Origin: an uncultured Eubacteriales bacterium
Lineage (GTDB): Bacteria > Bacillota > Clostridia > Oscillospirales > Oscillospiraceae
Length of the DNA stretch: 5,291 bases
Assembly (NCBI GenBank): GCA_900548615.1
Contig: URKW01000124.1
Coordinates: forward strand, 1-5,291
Direction: 5' to 3'
Shown: one piece after another, positions 4,568 to 5,291 of the stretch
How positions within the stretch are numbered: the stretch's first letter is position 1
Layout of the letters: every line of letters starts with the position of its first letter
Made by a program: the position numbers and the translations under genes
The notes under the pieces: generated by a model
Databases searched by the model: none
Told to the model about the DNA's origin: nothing
The model's input: the letters and a program-made list of their open reading frames with translations, nothing else

Positions 4568-5291
4568 AGCGGCTTTCCCTGCAGTGGCGCATCACACTGA
4601 TGTCCGTCCTGCTCATCGGCATCACCTGCGTGGCCATGAATTTGCTGCTGTGTTCCTCCGGTGTGTACTATATGGACACCATTGCGGACAGCTTACAGTG
4701 CGGCGGCACGGTGATCCTGAATGATGGCGGAGCGGCGAGCTTTGACCCGCAGCTCATAGCGCCCAACGAGGAGTTGACCATCGTCGTCGATGGGGCGCAG
4801 GGGCGCTTCCGCACCACCAACTGGTACATCACGGCGGCGGTAACGCTGCTCAGCGGCATCCTCGCTTACTTCGTCAGCGGACGCGCTCTCAAGCCCCTGC
4901 GCAGCTTTACCTCGCAGGTGGAACAGGTGCAGCTGAACAATCTTGCCGATATGAGGATCGATGAAGATGCTATTTCGGAGTTCCGGCAGCTGAGCCGCTC
5001 GTTCAACCAGATGCTGGAGCGGCTGAACAACGCCTTTTCCGCCCAGCGGCAGTTCACCGGCAACGCCGCCCACGAGCTGCGCACGCCATTGGCACTGATG
5101 CAGGCGCAGTTGGAGCTGTTTTCCGCGGAGCATCCTGATGTGCGACCGGAGACGGCGGAGTTCCTCACGCTTTTGCGTGAGCAGACGGAACGGCTGATAC
5201 AGATGACCAGGACGCTGCTGGAGATGAGCAATCTGCGGCAGGTGGCGCGGAACGAGCGGATCCAGCCCGCCCCCCTGATTGCTGTGCTGAT
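4564..5291 (+). CDS. Sensor histidine kinase, 3'-truncated by the window end
   Basis: The first 242 residues of a membrane histidine kinase are visible; the frame is open to the last base. A GGGAGG site (4549-4554) lies nine bases before the ATG, which overlaps the regulator stop. Transmembrane helix 1 is about residues 9-29 and helix 2 about 88-106, enclosing a short extracytoplasmic loop of some 58 residues. A HAMP linker follows (about 107-160, starting GRALKPLRSF). The dimerisation and phosphoacceptor domain has the H-box NAAHELRTPLAL with His170. The ATP-binding domain would lie beyond the window. The loop is too short for a known folded sensor domain. It contains Cys46, with Cys30 at the outer end of helix 1, which is notable beside a thiol redox operon. 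It probably phosphorylates the adjoining regulator; the signal is unknown. Confidence 0.93.
   Translation, partial: MKRLSLQWRITLMSVLLIGITCVAMNLLLCSSGVYYMDTIADSLQCGGTVILNDGGAASFDPQLIAPNEELTIVVDGAQGRFRTTNWYITAAVTLLSGILAYFVSGRALKPLRSFTSQVEQVQLNNLADMRIDEDAISEFRQLSRSFNQMLERLNNAFSAQRQFTGNAAHELRTPLALMQAQLELFSAEHPDVRPETAEFLTLLREQTERLIQMTRTLLEMSNLRQVARNERIQPAPLIAVL

Noticed and set aside
1..5291. CRISPR array, tRNA/rRNA genes, insertion sequence ends or riboswitch
   Set aside because: No spaced direct repeats of CRISPR size, cloverleaf sequence, transposase or terminal inverted repeats were seen. The longest untranslated stretch is the 147-bp divergent region, which is accounted for by promoters and regulator boxes.

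Overview
The window most likely comes from a member of the Clostridia, probably a gut-associated Oscillospiraceae/Ruminococcaceae-like organism or an element carried by one. The evidence is the strong AGGAGG-type ribosome binding sites, a moderately high G+C content in the genes with A+T-rich control regions, and protein families typical of anaerobic Firmicutes. This is inference from family resemblance; no marker gene is present.

Layout. (1) Positions 1-430 on the minus strand hold the C-terminal ligand-binding part of a TetR-type regulator that lacks its DNA-binding half. (2) A rho-independent terminator at 432-474 lies where the missing half would be expected. (3) Positions 499-3742 on the minus strand form a compact four-gene operon. 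In transcription order it encodes a 48-residue membrane/CxxC protein of the CD1871A family (3742-3596), a NapH/YccM-like polytopic 4Fe-4S membrane protein (3612-2677), a TlpA/ResA-like thioredoxin-fold lipoprotein (2671-1715) and a lipoprotein MsrA-MsrB methionine sulfoxide reductase fusion (1617-499). (4) Positions 3743-3889 are a divergent control region. (5) From 3890 on the plus strand an OmpR/PhoB-family response regulator and an overlapping sensor histidine kinase follow; the kinase runs off the window end.

How the genes may work together. MsrAB is a predicted lipoprotein, so it should repair oxidised methionine in proteins outside the cytoplasmic membrane. The TlpA-like lipoprotein (CNPC active site) is the natural thiol donor for it. 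In the pneumococcal counterpart, electrons reach such a pair through the membrane protein CcdA. No CcdA/DsbD is present here; the co-transcribed membrane protein is an iron-sulfur protein with two cytosol-type ferredoxin clusters, three CxxxCP motifs and an N-terminal cysteine group. The small CLEC protein could be an extra thiol or metal relay. The most interesting hypothesis is therefore a ferredoxin- or Fe-S-fed route that delivers reducing power across the membrane to methionine sulfoxide repair. The parts are recognised families; the electron path is inference.

Regulation. The divergent region contains two pairs of CTTAAC-like boxes arranged as mirror images. Each pair ends 9-10 bp upstream of a -10 element, one for the operon and one for the two-component genes. 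This suggests that the response regulator activates both directions.
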